DNA of 64,000 nucleotides from Babylonia areolata (GCF_041734735.1 NC_134901.1:23616740-23680739); one strand, 5' to 3'. Shown: positions 48,001 through 62,047, counted from the stretch's first letter. The notes: a model not told the origin generated them from the letters alone. Numbers and translations: made by a program.

Positions 48001-50919
48001 TGATGAAAAAATATATGTCCAGACAGAGGACGCCAATGCCAGCACCGGGAGGATGCTGCCGATGCCAGCACCCAGGACGCCACTGCCAGTCAGTTCGAGA
48101 AAGATGGAGCCACCGACGGCGACATGTGAGATATTCCTATCAAAGTCAGACTGTACTTAAACTAGAAATCATGTGGATTTCAGGAAGTGTAACATAGCTT
48201 TGATTGACTCATTTGAAGATCATGTCAGCAGTCAGCACTGGAAGAACCACCACAAAGACAGGCTTTGCAGATGACCTAAAATGTCTGGCACGCAGTGAGC
48301 AAGAACACATCATTTAAATATCTGTAAATTACTTAAAAAATGAAACTTGGTTAAAACATCACCTGAATCTTTTGTAAACAAATTTCTAGGATTTTGTGTT
48401 ACCTTTTGTGGATTCTAAAAATGGAAGAGAATGGTGGGAGATTACAATGTAGATGAAAATGTTAGGAATTTAAATCCCAAAGAATCAAAGCAGATTAATC
48501 AGTTTTCAGATTTTTTCAAACTACACATATTTATTTTTGTAAAATAAAAGAAGTTGAAATGTTAGGTAATTATAGGTGTCATTTTTGGCTCTTTTCTCCT
48601 TAAAACTGTCAAAAACTGAAAGTAAGAGCGTTTAACTATTGAAATTTATCAGTCATAAATGTTACTGACGAAAAAATGTATGTCTAGGGGGACAGAGGAC
48701 GCCTACACCAGCATCGGGGAGGACGCTGCCGATGCCAGCACCGAGGACGCCGCAGCCAGTGGGTTCCAGACAGATGGGGCCACCGACACCAACAGGTGAG
48801 ATATTCCTATCAAAATTGGACTGTACTTTGACTAAAAATCATGTGGATTTCAGTAAGTGTAACACAGCTTTGACTAACTTGAGTGACTCACGAGCAGTCA
48901 GCATTGGAAGAACCACCACCACAAACACAGACTTTGCAGATGACCTTAAATGTCTGGCAGGCAGTGAGCAAGAACTCATCGTACAAGTGTCTGTAACTAA
49001 TTTAGAAAATGAAACTTTGATCAAGCATCATGTGAATCTATTGTCAACAAATTTTGAGGATTTTGTGTTCGGTGGATTCTGAGAAATGGAATAGAAAGGT
49101 GGGAGATAATAATGGAGATGAAAATGTTAAGAATTTGAATCCAAAGGTATGAAAGCAGATCAGTTGGTTTTCAGATTTTTTCAAGCTACGCATGTTCATT
49201 AATTTTTGTAAAATAAAAGATGTTGAATTGATAGATATTCATAGAATATTCCTGAAACTGTCAAAAACTGAAAGTAAGTAAATTATCAGTCATAAATGTT
49301 ACTGATGAAAAAAAATGTCCAAAGGACAGAGGACGCCAATGCCAGCACCGGGGAGGATGCTGCCGATGCCAGCACCCAGGACGCCACTGCCAGTCAGTTC
49401 GAGAAGGATGGAGCCACTGATGCCGACATGTGAGATATTCCTATCAAAGTCAGACTGTACTAACTAGAAATCATGTGGATTTCAGGAAGTGTAACATAGC
49501 TTTGATTGACTCATTTGAAGATCTTGTCAGCAGTCAGCACTGGAAGAACCACCACAAGACAGGCTTTGCAGATGACCTAAAATGTCTGGCACGCAGTGAG
49601 CAAGAACACATCATTTAAATATCTGTAAATTACTTAAAAAATGAAACTTGGTTAAAACATCACCTGAATCTTTTGTAAACAAATTTCTAGGATTTTGTGT
49701 TACCTTCTGTGGATTCTAAAAATGGAAGAGAATGGTGGGAGATTACAATGTAGATGAAAATGTTAGGAATTTAAATCCCAAAGAATCAAGCAGATTAATC
49801 AGTTTTCAGATTTTTTCAAACTACGCATATTTATTTTGTAAAATAAAAGAAGTTGAAATGTTAGGTAATTATAGGTGTCATTTTTAGCTCTTTTCTCCTT
49901 AAAACTGTCAAAAACTGAAAGTAAGAGCGTTTAACTATTGAAATTTATCAGTCATAAATGTTACTGATGAAAAAATGTATGTCTAGGGGGACAGAGGACG
50001 CCTACACCAGCATCGGGGAGGACGCTGCCGATGCCAGAGCCGAGGACGCTGCAGCCAGTGGGTTCCAGACAGATGGGGCCACCGACACCGACAGGTGAGA
50101 TATTCCTATCAAAATTGGACTGTACTTTGACTAAAAATCATGTGGATTTCAGTAAGTGTAACACAGCTTTGACTAACTTGAGTGACTCAGGAGCAGTCAG
50201 CATTGGAAGAACCACCACCACAAACACACACTTTGCAGATGACCTTAAATGTCTGGCAGGCAGTGAGCAAGAACTCATCTTACAAGTAGTGTAACTAATT
50301 TAGAAAATGAAACTGCGATCAAGCATTACCTGAATCTTTTGTAAAGAAAATTTGAGGATTTTGACCAACTTTGGCAGATTCTATATATGGAATAGAATGG
50401 TGGGAGATTACAGAAAAGTTGAAAATGTTAAGAATTTTTATGTAAGATTTTTTTCAAGCAATGGATATTTATCTTGGCAAAATAAAAGGAATTAAATTGT
50501 GAAGTAATATTGATAGGTATAATTTTTGGCAGGTTTTTCCTTGAAACTGTCAAAAACGAAATTAAGTGGGTTTAACTATTGAAATGAAGTATGTGTCATA
50601 AATGTTACTGATGAAAAAATATATGTCCAGAGGGACAGAGGTCGTCGACACGACACCGCCGCTGCCAGTGGGTTCGAGACAGATGGAGCCTCCGACGCCG
50701 ACAGGTGAGGCATTACTATCTAAATGAGACTATACTTTAAACCAGAAATGATGTGGATTTCAGGAAGTGTAACGTAGCTTTGACTCACTTGAAAATTATA
50801 TCAGTCCGCATGGGAAGAACTAGCACAAACGTAGGCTCTGCAGATGACATTAAATTTCTGGCAGGTAGCCAACAGGAACTCGTGATACAAGTGTCTGTAA
50901 TCCATTAAAAAAATGAAAC
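33049..50919 (+). repeat. Macro-block 3: fourteen A units, thirteen B units, C end
   Basis: A donor-like motifs are at 33049, 34354, 35661, 36970, 38277, 39589, 40906, 42228, 43546, 44864, 46178, 47488, 48796 and 50095. B motifs are at 33689, 34996, 36305, 37608, 38919, 40237, 41555, 42878, 44195, 45509, 46818, 48126 and 49430. The final C motif is at 50705. Dimers range from 1299 to 1322 bp. Four consecutive A units (39589-44195) form a sub-family whose first 150 bp resemble B. B units from 37608 onward increasingly read GCGACATGTGAG and ACCGACGGCG, a sub-family confined to this block. The block is nearly three times as long as blocks 2 and 4. Confidence 0.92.
39589..44194 (+). repeat. A' recombinant sub-family within macro-block 3
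   Basis: The units starting at 39589, 40906, 42228 and 43546 share features absent elsewhere: GTACTCGACTAAAAATCGAG (a 5-bp inverted repeat, CTCGA/TCGAG, around a 7-bp loop), GTAGTGGACATTAGAAG and CACCCCGCCGCAAAG. Their first 150 bp look partly B-like (GATTCACTTGAAGATCATG), whereas everything after TTGCAGATGACCTTAAATG is A-like. They look like one recombinant unit amplified four-fold with its B partner. Confidence 0.85.
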
Positions 50920-52935
50920 AACATGCATACTTACATTCTTAAAACGCTGAATCAGAAGGAAATGTCCTGATTCTGCCATGGCACTTCCTGATGATGAACA
51001 GCAAGAAATAAGTCGCCAAATACAGAAATGGGTGCTAAGGACAGTGATACGGACCTGTGAACTCCTTACTGAGCTATGTTAGTGACCAGTTCGCCATGGA
51101 ATGCAACTGGTGTGATGGAGACATTTGCATTTAGTGATGCTTGCAACCTCTGTGGATGAAAATCAAAAGTGAATGATGTCTCTAGAGAAAACAAATATAT
51201 TAGGAAATGTTAATAATGAATGCTAGCAAATGCAATGATACATGCCAACTGTTACTAGAAGACATTTATAAAAATGATGCACTAGTTGTCAAAATGATCC
51301 AATATGCAGCACTATATACCAATAATGTTTTAGCATAACTATTGTTTTGTAAGCTCAACCATTGGCTTTATTTGATATATTTTTGCTTGAAAAAAGCCCC
51401 TCTCCCTTTCCCAAGATCCCAGAAAGCCCTGACACCATTCATGTTTAAATACTTTGACAGTCTTAAATGTATTTGACCATTTGTATGTGGGCATGTTATC
51501 AGGGATCTGTGACATGAACAAGGGACTTCGTGAGGCCTCTGAAAAAGCTAAGTCAACCCTTCTCCCCTTATCTCTCCATTCTCTCTCTGTCTCTGTCTTG
51601 TCTGTCCATGTGCGTGTGTGTGTGTGTGCGTGTGTGTGCGTGTGTGTCCGTCCATTTCTCTCTCCCTGGATGGTTGCCCTGAGTGGATGTGTGCACCGAG
51701 TTCAGCATGGTGTTGAGCCTAACCCTTCCTAACCCTAACACACTGCACAGTATGGATGCTCTGTGTGTGTGTGTGTGTGTGTGGATTGTGAAGAACAAAT
51801 AAGTGTGGCGCGAATGCCCTGAGTTTCCTAGTTTTCAGGCAGCCCACTGAGGACAGCGCCACGACTTGAGAAACACCGGGGCTGAGCAGGATACTGCCTG
51901 TGGGATCCAGGAACATGGGGCCACCACTACTTTAGGGTGAGGGACTGCTGTCAAAATCAGGTCTTGTGCCTTGACTAGATGTAAAGACAGACAAGACAGT
52001 AAGGCACTCCTATCAAAATCAGACTGTACTTAACCCCTTCACTGCCACAGTAAATAACCCTTTTAATTACACATACTTAACCGTGACCCAACTAGTGCAG
52101 ACTCCAGCAGGGGTCTGACATTCCTGCCAGATAGAAAATTTCCTTTTTGGATTGCTGTGTGCCAGACCTAATATTAACTTTTTTGGGGTAGGTTCACCAA
52201 AGTTTTCACTGCTCATTCATTTATAGAGCTATCTCAAAGATTTTTGGCGTGTTTTTTTCCCTCATACCCTTGGCAATGAAGTGACAGCATTATGTTGTGA
52301 TGTTTCCAATTTTTGTGTTATCCTTGGTAATGTATATTTAAAAAACAACACACTTTCAGATTATACACTCACACACTCCTGACCATAAAACAACAAACGT
52401 ACTGGAAAAATGGGTTTTCTTGTACATTTACTGAGAATGAAAATACATCACTCAGTGTTAGTGCCAGTACACAAACTTAGCATGGTAACCCATGAAACAA
52501 CCCTACTGGTATTACTGCGTGGCCAGGGCAAAATACTGCTTTTCCTTGGTATGTTCACTGAACAGTTCACTGCTCATTCAGTTATTGAGATATCTCAAAG
52601 ATATTTGGCATGTTTTTTTCTCACATCCTTGGCTTTGATGTGACAGTACAATTATTTGATATTGGTAGAGTAAATATGGGTACACATGATAATTTAAAAA
52701 AACACTCACTTTCAGATCGTAAACACATATTACACAACCTAAATCATACAAGTACAGGAAATACTGGCTTTCTTTGTACATTTACAAACTCGGAATGAAA
52801 ATATGTAAGTTGCAGGTAGTGCCAGTGCACAAACATGGCATGGTAGCCCATGAAACAACCCTACTGGTATTTGTACGCACGGAAGGACTTGGCCAGGGCA
52901 AAATACATTCACTGAATAGAAATCATATTAGGCTT
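50920..52935 (+). repeat. Module M3
   Basis: The M copy closest to the host locus at 5120. It keeps TTAAAACGCTGAA, GGAATGCAACTGG and ATGGAGACATTTGCATTTAG, so the terminal-exon-like reading NATGVMETFAF ends in TAG at the position equivalent to the stop at 5218. M1, M2 and M4 have lost that stop position. TG tracts lie at about 51611-51649 and 51762-51782. The 358-bp pair starts at 52192 and 52553. Confidence 0.88.
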
Positions 52936-53257
52936 AGGCTTTGCAGATGACAGTAAATGTGTGGCAGGCAGTGAGCAGGAACTCATTATATAGATGCCTG
53001 TAACTTTTTAAAAAATGAAACTGGGATAAAACAATCTAAATATTTTGTTAACAAATATTCAGGAATTTGTGACACCTTGGATTGTAAAAAGTGGAATAGA
53101 ATGGTGGGAGACAACAATGCAGATGAAATTATCAATTTAGATCCAAAAAACACCAAAGCAGATCAATCGATTTTTAGATTTTTTCAAACTGTGAATAATT
53201 GTTTATCTTGGCAAAGTAAAAGGAGTTGGATTGTTAAAAATTTATAGGTATCATTTT

Positions 53258-53289
<32 letters not shown>

Positions 53290-54115
53290 GAAACTCAAAA
53301 GCGAAATTGTGTTACTATTAAAATAAGTATCATAAGTATCAATGACAAAAAAAATATATGTCCAGGGGGACAGAGGGTGCCAACGCCAGCAATGGGGAGG
53401 ACGCTACCACTGCCAGTGGGTTCCAGACAGATGGAGCCACCGACACTGACAGGTGAGATATTCCTGTCAAAATCAGACTTTACTTAAAACTAGAAATCAT
53501 GTGGATTTCTGGAAGTGTAACATAGCTTTAGCTGACCCACTTGAAGATCATGTCAGCAGTCAGCAATGGAAGAACCACCACCACAAACACTGGCTTTGCA
53601 GATGACCATAAATGTCTGGCAGGCAGTGAGCAAAACTCATCATACAAATGTGTAATAACTAATTTAGAAAATGAAATTTGGATAAAGCATGACCTGAATA
53701 TTTTGTGAACAAATTTTTTTAGGATTTTTTGACAACTTTGGTGGATTCTATAAAATGGAAGAGAATGGTGGGAGATTACAACGTTGATGAAAATGTTAGG
53801 ATTTAAATCCAAAAGCAGATTAATCAGTTTTCAGATTTTTTCAAACTACACATTTATTTTGGTAAAATAAAAGGAGTTGAATTGTTAGATAATTATAGGT
53901 GTCATTTTTGGCTCTTTTTTCCTTAACTGTCAAAAACTGAAAGTAAGTGCGTTTAGGTATTAAAATTATCACTCATAAATGTTACTGATGAAAAAATGTA
54001 TGTCTAGGGGGACAGAGGACGCCTACACCAGCACCGGGGAGGACGCTACCAATGCCAGCGCCGAGGACAACACAGCCAGTGGGTTCCTGACAGATGGGGC
54101 CACCAACACCGACAG
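52936..54115 (+). repeat. D and D' units of macro-block 4
   Basis: The arrangement is the same as at 22649 and 31862. The T tract is about 26 bp (53264-53289). The D island ends before 53453 and is 87 bp and open. The D' island before 54116 is a normal-length A type reading GEDATNASAED, without the one-base shortening of the other two D' islands. Confidence 0.85.
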
Positions 54116-57100
54116 GTGAGATATTCCTATCAAAATTGGACTGTACTTTGACTAAAAATCATGTGGATTTCAGTAAGTGTAACACAGCTTTGACTAATTT
54201 GAGTGACTCAGGAGCAGTCAGCATTGGAAGAACCACCACCACAAACACACACTTTGCAGATGACCTTAAATGTCTGGCAGGCAGTGAGCAAGAACTCGTC
54301 TTACAAGTATGTAACTAATTTAGAAAAGAAACTTCGATCAAGCATTATGTGAATATTTTGTCTACAAATTTTGAGGATTTTGTGTTATCTTTGGTGGATT
54401 CTGAAAAATGGAATAGAAAGGTGGGAGATAATAATGGAGATGAAAATGTTAAGAATTTGAATCCAAAGGTATCAAAAGCAGATCAGTTGGTTTTCAGATT
54501 TTTTCAAACTACGCATGTTCATTAATTTTAGTAAAATAAAAGAAGTTGAATTGATAGATACTCTAGAATATTCCTGAAACTGTCAAAAACTGAAAGTAAG
54601 TAAATTATCAGTCATAAATGTTACTGATGAAAAAAATATGTCAAGAGGGACAGAGGACGCCAATGCCAGCACCGGGGAGGATGCTGCCGATGCAAGCACC
54701 CAGGACGCCACTCCCAGTCAGTTCGAGAAGGATGGAGCCACTGACGCCGACATGTGAGATATTCCTATCAAAGTCAGACTGTACTAACTAGAAATCATGT
54801 GGATTTCAGGAAGAGTAACATAGCTTTGATTGACTCATTTGAAGATATGTCAGCAGTCGGCACTGGAAGAACCACCACAAAGACAGGCTTTGCAGATGAC
54901 CTAAAATTTCTGGCACGCAGTGAGCAAGAACACATCATTTAAATATCTATAAATTACTTAAAAAATGAAACTTGGTTAAAACATCACCTGAATCTTTTGT
55001 AAACAGATTTCTAGGATTTTGTGTTACCTTCTGTGGATTCTAAAAATGGAAGAGAATGGTGGGAGATTACAATGTAGATGAAAATGTTAGGAATGTAAAT
55101 CCCCAAGAATCAAAGCATATTAATCAGTTTTCAGATTTTTTCAAACTACACATATTTATTTTCGTAAAATAAAAGAAGTTGAAATGTTAGGTAATTATAG
55201 GTGTCATTTTTAGCTCTTTCTCCTTAAAACTGTCAAAAACTGAAAGTAAGAGCGTTTAACTATTGAAATTTATCAGTCATAAATGTTACTGATGAAAAAA
55301 TGTATGTCTAGGGGGACAGAGGACGCCTACACCAGCACCGGGGAGGGCGCTGCCGATGCCAGCGCCGAGGACGCCGCAGCCAGTGGGTTCCTGACAGATG
55401 GGGCCACCGACACCAACAGGTGAGATATTCCTATCAAAATTGGACTGTACTTTGACTAAAAATCATGTGGATTTCAGTAAGTGTAACACAGCTTTGACTA
55501 ACTTGAGTGACTCAGGAGCAGTCAGCATTGGAAGAACCACCACCACAAACACACACTTTGCAGATGACCTTAAATGTCTGGCAGGCAGTGAGCAAGAACT
55601 CATCGTACAAGCGTCTGTAACTAATTTAGAAAATGAAACTTCGATCAAGCATTATGTGAATCTTTTGTCAACAAATTTTGAGGATTTTGTGTTATCTTTG
55701 GTGGATTCTGAAAAATGGAATAGAAAGGTGGGAGATAATAATGGAGATGAAAATGTTAAGAATTTGAATCCAAAGGTATCAAAAGCAGATCAGTCGGTTT
55801 TCAGATTTTTTCAAACTACGCATGTTCATTAATTTTTGTAAAATAAAAGAAGTTGAATTGATAGATACTCTAGAATATTCCTGAAACTGTCAAAAACTGA
55901 AAGTAAGTAAATTAATTATCAGTCATAAATGTTACTGATGAAAAAAATATATGTCCAAAGGGACAGAGGACGCCAATGCCAGCACCGGGGAGGATGCTGC
56001 CGATGCAAGCACCCAGGACGCCACTCCCAGTCAGTTCGAGAAGGATGGAGCCACTGACGCCGACATGTGAGATATTCCTATCAAAGTCAGACTGTACTAA
56101 CAGAAATCATGTGGATTTCAGGAAGTGTAACATAGCTTTGATTGACTCATTTGAAGATATGTCAGCAGTCAGCACTGGAAGAACCACCACAGACAGGCTT
56201 TGCAGATGACCTAAAATGTCTGGCATGCAGTGAGCAAGAACACATCATATAAATATCTGTAAATTACTTAAAAAATGAAACTTGGTAAAACATCACCTGA
56301 ATCTTTTGTAAACAGATTTCTAGGATTTTGCGTTACCTTTTGTGGATTCTAAAAATGGAAGAGAATGGTAGGAGATTACAATGTAGATGAAAATGTTAGG
56401 AATGTAAGTCCCCAAGAAGCAAAGCATATTAATCAGTTTTCAGATTTTTTCAAACTACACCTATTTATTTTTGTAAAATAAAAGAAGTTGAAATGTTAGG
56501 TAATTATAGGTGTCATTTTTAGCTCTTTTCTCCTTAAAACTGTCAAAAACTGAAAGTAAGAGCGTTTAACTATTGAAATTTATCAGTCATAAATGTTACT
56601 GATGAAAAAATGTATGTCTAGGGGGACAGAGGACGCCTGCACCAGCACCGGGGAGGACGCTGCCGATGCCAACGCCGAGGACGACGCAGCCAGTGGGTTC
56701 CAGATAGATGGGGCCACCGACACTGACAGGTGAGATATTCCTATCAAAATTGGACTGTACTTTGACTAAAAATCATGTGGATTTCAGTAAGTGTAACACA
56801 GCTTTGACTAACTTGAGTGACTCAGGAGCAGTCAGCATTGGAAGAACCACCACCACAAACACACACTTTGCAGTCTGGCAGGCAGTGAGCAAGAACTCAT
56901 CGTACAAGTGTCTGTAACTGATTTAGAAAATGAAACTTTGATCAAGCATCATGTGAATCTATTGTCAACAAATTTTGAGGATTTTGTGTTCGGTGGATTC
57001 TGAGAAATGGAATAGAAAGGTGGGAGATAATAATGGAGATGAAAATGTTAAGAATTTGAATCCAAAGGTATGAAAGCAGATCAGTTGGTTTTCAGATTTT

Positions 57101-58841
57101 TTCAAGCTACGCATGTTCATTAATTTTTGTAAAATAAAAGATGTTGAATTGATAGATATTCATAGAATATTCCTGAAACTGTCAAAAACTGAAAGTAAGT
57201 AAATTAATTATCAGTCATAAATGTTACTGATGAAAAAAAATGTCCAAAGGGACAGAGGACGCCAATGCCAGCACCGGGGAGGATGCTGCCGATGCCAGCA
57301 CCCAGGACGCCACTGCCAGTCAGTTCGAGAAGGATGGAGCCACTGATGCCGACATGTGAGATATTCCTATCAAAGTCAGACTGTACTAACTAGAAATCAT
57401 GTGGATTTCAGGAAGTGTAACATAGCTTTGATTGACTCATTTGAAGATTTGTCAGCAGTCAGCACTGGAAGAACCACCACAGACAGGCTTTGCAGATGAC
57501 TTAAAATGTCTGGCACGCAGTGAGCAAGAACACATCATATACATATCTGTAAATTACTTAAAAAATGAAACTTGGTTAAAACATCACCTGAATCTTTTGT
57601 AAACAGATTTCTAGGATTTTGTGTTTCCTTCTGTGGATTCTAAAAATGGAAGAGAATGGTGGGAGATTACAATGTAGATGAAAATGTTAGGAATGTAAAT
57701 CCCAAAGAATCAAGGCATATTAATCAGTTTTCAGATTTTTTCAAACTACACATATTTATTTTCGTAAAATAAAAGAAGTTGAAATGTTAGGTAATTATAG
57801 GTGTCATTTTTAGCTCTTTTCTCCTTAAAACTGTCAAAAACTGAAAGTAAGAGCGTTTAACTATTGAAATTTATCAGTCATAAATGTTACTGATGAAAAA
57901 ATGTATGTCCAGGGGGACAGAGGACGCCTACACCAGCACCGGGGAGGACGCTGCCGATGCCAGAGCCGAGGACGCTGCAGCCAGTGGGTTTCTGACAGAT
58001 GGGGCCACCGACACCGACAGGTGAGATATTCCTATCAAAATTGGACTGTACTTTGACTAAAAATCATGTGGATTTCAGTAAGTGTAACACAGCTTTGACT
58101 AACTTGAGTGACTCAGGAGCAGTCAGCATTGGAAGAACCACCACCACAAACACACACTTTGCAGATGACCTTAAATGTCTGGCAGGCAGTGAGCAAGAAC
58201 TCATCTTACAAGTATGTAACTAATTTAGAAAATGAAACTTCGATCAAGCATTATGTGAATCTTTTGTAAAGAAAATTTGAGGATTTTGACCAACTTTGGC
58301 AGATTCTATATATGGAATAGAATGGTGGGAGATTACAGAAAAGTTGAAAATGTTAATTTTTATGTAAGATTTTTTTCAAGCAATGGATATTTATCTTGGC
58401 AAAATAAAAGGAATTAAATTGTGAATTAATATTGATAGGTATAATTTTTGGCAGGTTTTTCCTTGAAACTGTCAAAAACGAAATTAAGTGGGTTTAACTA
58501 TTGAAATGAAGTATGTGTCATAAATGTTACTGATGAAAAAATTTATGTCCAGATGGACAGAGGTCGTCGACACGACACCGCCGCTGCCAGTGGGTTCGAG
58601 ACAGATGGAGCCTCCGACGCCGACAGGTGAGGTATTACTATGTAAATGAGACTATACTTTAAACCAGAAATGATGTGGATTTCAGGAAGTGTAACGTAGC
58701 TTTGACTCACTTGAAAATTATATCAGTCCGCATGGGAAGAACTAGTACAAACATAGGCTCTGCAGATGACATTAAATTTCTGGCAGGTAGCCAACAGGAA
58801 CTCGTGATGCAAGTGTCTGTAATCCATTAAAAAAATGAAAC
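54116..58841 (+). repeat. Macro-block 4: four A units, three B units, C end
   Basis: Donor-like motifs are at 54116 (A), 54754 (B), 55420 (A), 56067 (B), 56730 (A), 57356 (B), 58021 (A switching to C) and 58627 (C). Dimers are 1304, 1310 and 1291 bp. The A unit at 56730 lacks 14 bp around its TGCAGATGACC motif. The B unit at 54754 shares private variants (CACTCCCAGTCAG, ATGTCAAGAGGGAC) with units in block 3, pointing to exchange between blocks. Confidence 0.92.
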
Positions 58842-60571
58842 AACATGCATATTTACATTCTTAAAATGCTGAATCAGAAGGAAATGTCCTGATTCTGCCA
58901 TGGCACTTCCTGATGAACAGCAAGAAATAAGTCGCCAAATACAGAAATGGGTGCTAAGGACAGTGATACGGACCTGTGAACTCCTTACTGAGCTATGTTA
59001 GTGACCAGTTCGCCATGGAACGCAACTGGCGTGATGGAGGCATTTGCAATTAGTGATGCTTGCAACCTCTATGGAATGAAAATCAAAGGTGAATGATGTC
59101 TCTGGAGAAAACGAATATATTAGGAAATGTTAATAATGAATGCTAGCAAATGCAATGATACATGCCAACTGTTACTAGAAGACATTTATAAAAATGATGC
59201 ACTAGTTGTCAAAATGGTACAGTATGCAGAATTATATACCAATAATGTTTTAGCATAACTATTGTTTTGTAAGCTGAACCATTGGCTTTATTTGATATAT
59301 TTTTGCTTGAAAAAAGCCCCTCTCCCTTTCCCAAGATCCCAGAAAGCCCTGACACCATTCATGTTTAAATACTTTGACAGTCTTAAATGTATTTGACCAT
59401 TTGTATGTGGGCATGTTATCAGGGATCTGTGACATGAACAAGGGACTTCGTGAGGCCTCTGAAAAAGCTAAGTCAACCCTTCTCCCCTTATCTCTCCATT
59501 CTCTCTCTGTCTCTGTCTTGTCTGTCCATGTGCGTGTGTGTGTGTGTGCGTGTGTGTGCGTGTGTGTCCGTCCATTTCTCTCTCCCTGGATGGTTGCCCT
59601 GAGTGGATGTGTGCACCGAGTTCAGCATGGTGTTGAGCCTAACCCTTCCTAACCCTAACACACTGCACAGTATGGATGCTCTGTGTGTGTGTGTGTGTGT
59701 GTGGATTGTGAAGAACAAATAAGTGTGGCGCGAATGCCCTGAGTTTCCTAGTTTTCAGGCAGCCCACTGAGGACAGCGCCACGACTTGAGAAACACCGGG
59801 GCTGAGCAGGATACTGCCTGTGGGATCCAGGAACATGGGGCCACCACTACTTTAGGGTGAGGGACTGCTGTCAAAATCAGGTCTTGTGCCTTGACTAGAT
59901 GTAAAGACAGACAAGACAGTAAGGCACTCCTATCAAAATCAGACTGTACTTAACCCCTTCACTGCCACAGTAAATAACCCTTTTAATTACACATACTTAA
60001 CCGTGACCCAACTAGTGCAGACTCCAGCAGGGGTCTGACATTCCTGCCAGATAGAAAATTTCCTTTTTGGATTGCTGTGTGCCAGACCTAATATTAACTT
60101 TTTTGGGGTAGGTTCACCAAAGTTTTCACTGCTCATTCATTTATAGAGCTATCTCAAAGATTTTTGGCGTGTTTTTTTCCCTCATACCCTTGGCAATGAA
60201 GTGACAGCATTATGTTGTGATGTTTCCAATTTTTGTGTTATCCTTGGTAATGTATATTTAAAAAACAACACACTTTCAGATTATACACTCACACACTCCT
60301 GACCATAAAACAACAAACATACTGGAAAAATGGGTTTTCTTGTACATTTACTGAGAATGAAAATACATCACTCAGTGTTAGTGCCAGTACACAAACTTAG
60401 CATGGTAACCCATGAAACAACCCTACTGGTATTACTGCGTGGCAGGGCAAAATACTGCTTTTCTTGGTATGTTCACTGAACAGTTCATTGCTCATTCAGT
60501 TATTGAGATATCTCAAAGATATTTGGCATGTTTTTTTCTCACATCCTTGGCTTTGATGTGACAGTACAATT
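58842..60571 (+). repeat. Module M4, left part
   Basis: An M copy very like M2 in its first half. It contains the terminal-exon-like part, TG tracts (about 59531-59569 and 59682-59702), the diverged island, the first 358-bp copy and the start of the second. It is cut at the AATT at 60568-60571 by a DNA transposon. Confidence 0.88.
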
Positions 60572-61073
60572 CACGGCAGTTCACCCTCTTCCGAAATCGC
60601 ACATTTAGTCCTGGCTTCTTTATATCATGCACATGGCCTCCTGCCTAACCCGTTCAGCCACAGAGCGCACTGCACGCGGCGCACTGTATCTAGGTCACAA
60701 CTTTCCCTGACTATTGCAGTCTTTTGGCTGTGCGGTCATGCGTTGGATTGCCTGTGTTTGTGGATCTATAAAAAGTGTGCATCAGTTTTTTTGTGGAAAA
60801 AAAATAGGGACGAATCTAGCTCCAGGTGTTGTCTTTCGCCTGACAAAATCTGGTGTCTGAAACGCGTATGTGAGTGACTTAATTATACGAATTAATAACT
60901 GACGATTTAAGGTCTTTGTGAGGCAGGTCAGATAGATGCTACACACTGGCACTGTGCCAGGAAGCTGAGTCATTGCAGTGAACTGGTGGTGACTTGTGTG
61001 TATAATCGTTCTAGTTAGCAGCGTCGCAGAAGAAAGTCACATTTGATATTTAGAAAAATAAAAAGAGTTAAGA

Positions 61074-61116
61074 AACACACACACACACAGAGCACACACA
61101 CGCGCGCGCGCGCGCC
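61074..61116. repeat. (CA)n/(CG)n microsatellite within the transposon
   Basis: Imperfect CA runs are followed by a CG run of about 16 bp, potentially Z-DNA forming. Confidence 0.85.
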
Positions 61117-61252
61117 CACTACCGCACACGCACATACTGTTTACATGTTTTAATTTGTCCTTTCCCTCATGTACATCTTTCAAATGAATAGATATGTCAT
61201 AAAAATGTATTATATTCTGTTGTATTCATCCACATACCAAAAATTTGTGTTT

Positions 61253-61256
<4 letters not shown>

Positions 61257-61297
<41 letters not shown>

Positions 61298-61381
61298 TGT
61301 GCGTGTGTAAAGTCAAGATTTTATTTATTGATGGTAAATTGAATAAGCAACAATTGCTTTTTTTACATCATGTGTGTGAGC

Positions 61382-61423
<42 letters not shown>

Positions 61424-61468
61424 ACGCGTGCGTGCGTGCGTGTTGGAGGTGGTGGTGGTGGTGGTGAA
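61257..61468. repeat. TG-rich microsatellites and GGT repeat within the transposon
   Basis: (TG)n lies at about 61257-61308 and 61388-61442, followed by GGTGGTGGT at about 61448-61466. They produce Cys/Val frames that are not genes. Confidence 0.9.
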
Positions 61469-61944
61469 GTGCAAATAAACAGTTTGTTTAATCTGAAGAT
61501 ACGCATCCTTATGAACTTTTTGTATATGGTATGATATGCTTGCAGATATAAAAATATTCCAAAATTAAGCTTTTTATTATTGTAAGTTACAGTATAACAC
61601 ATTTCCATATATAACATTTGGAAATAATGTGTAGACGGGTGTTGGGTTGTAACAGGAGGAAGGTGGAATTAAAGCAGATTAAAACAAAGCTTTAAACACA
61701 GGTTATAGATCACAAGGAATACAGGCGCTGGGTGGATGAAACATTTATATTTTGAGCAGCAGGTGAGTTCAGAAGTCTATACCTGATGTGCTGAAGTAGT
61801 TGTTAGGAACATGTATGGTGCTGAGACTATCAGAGAGCCAGTAGTCAGTGAGTTTTTTTTAACATTGTGATATGTGAGTGGAGTAACTACATAATCAACA
61901 TCATAAAATGGCTCCATTTGGTGAGTACAATAATGCATGCATGC

Positions 61945-61945
61945 A

Positions 61946-62014
<69 letters not shown>

Positions 62015-62047
62015 TCTATTGTCATTTCATGTGCATATGCCTCCTAT

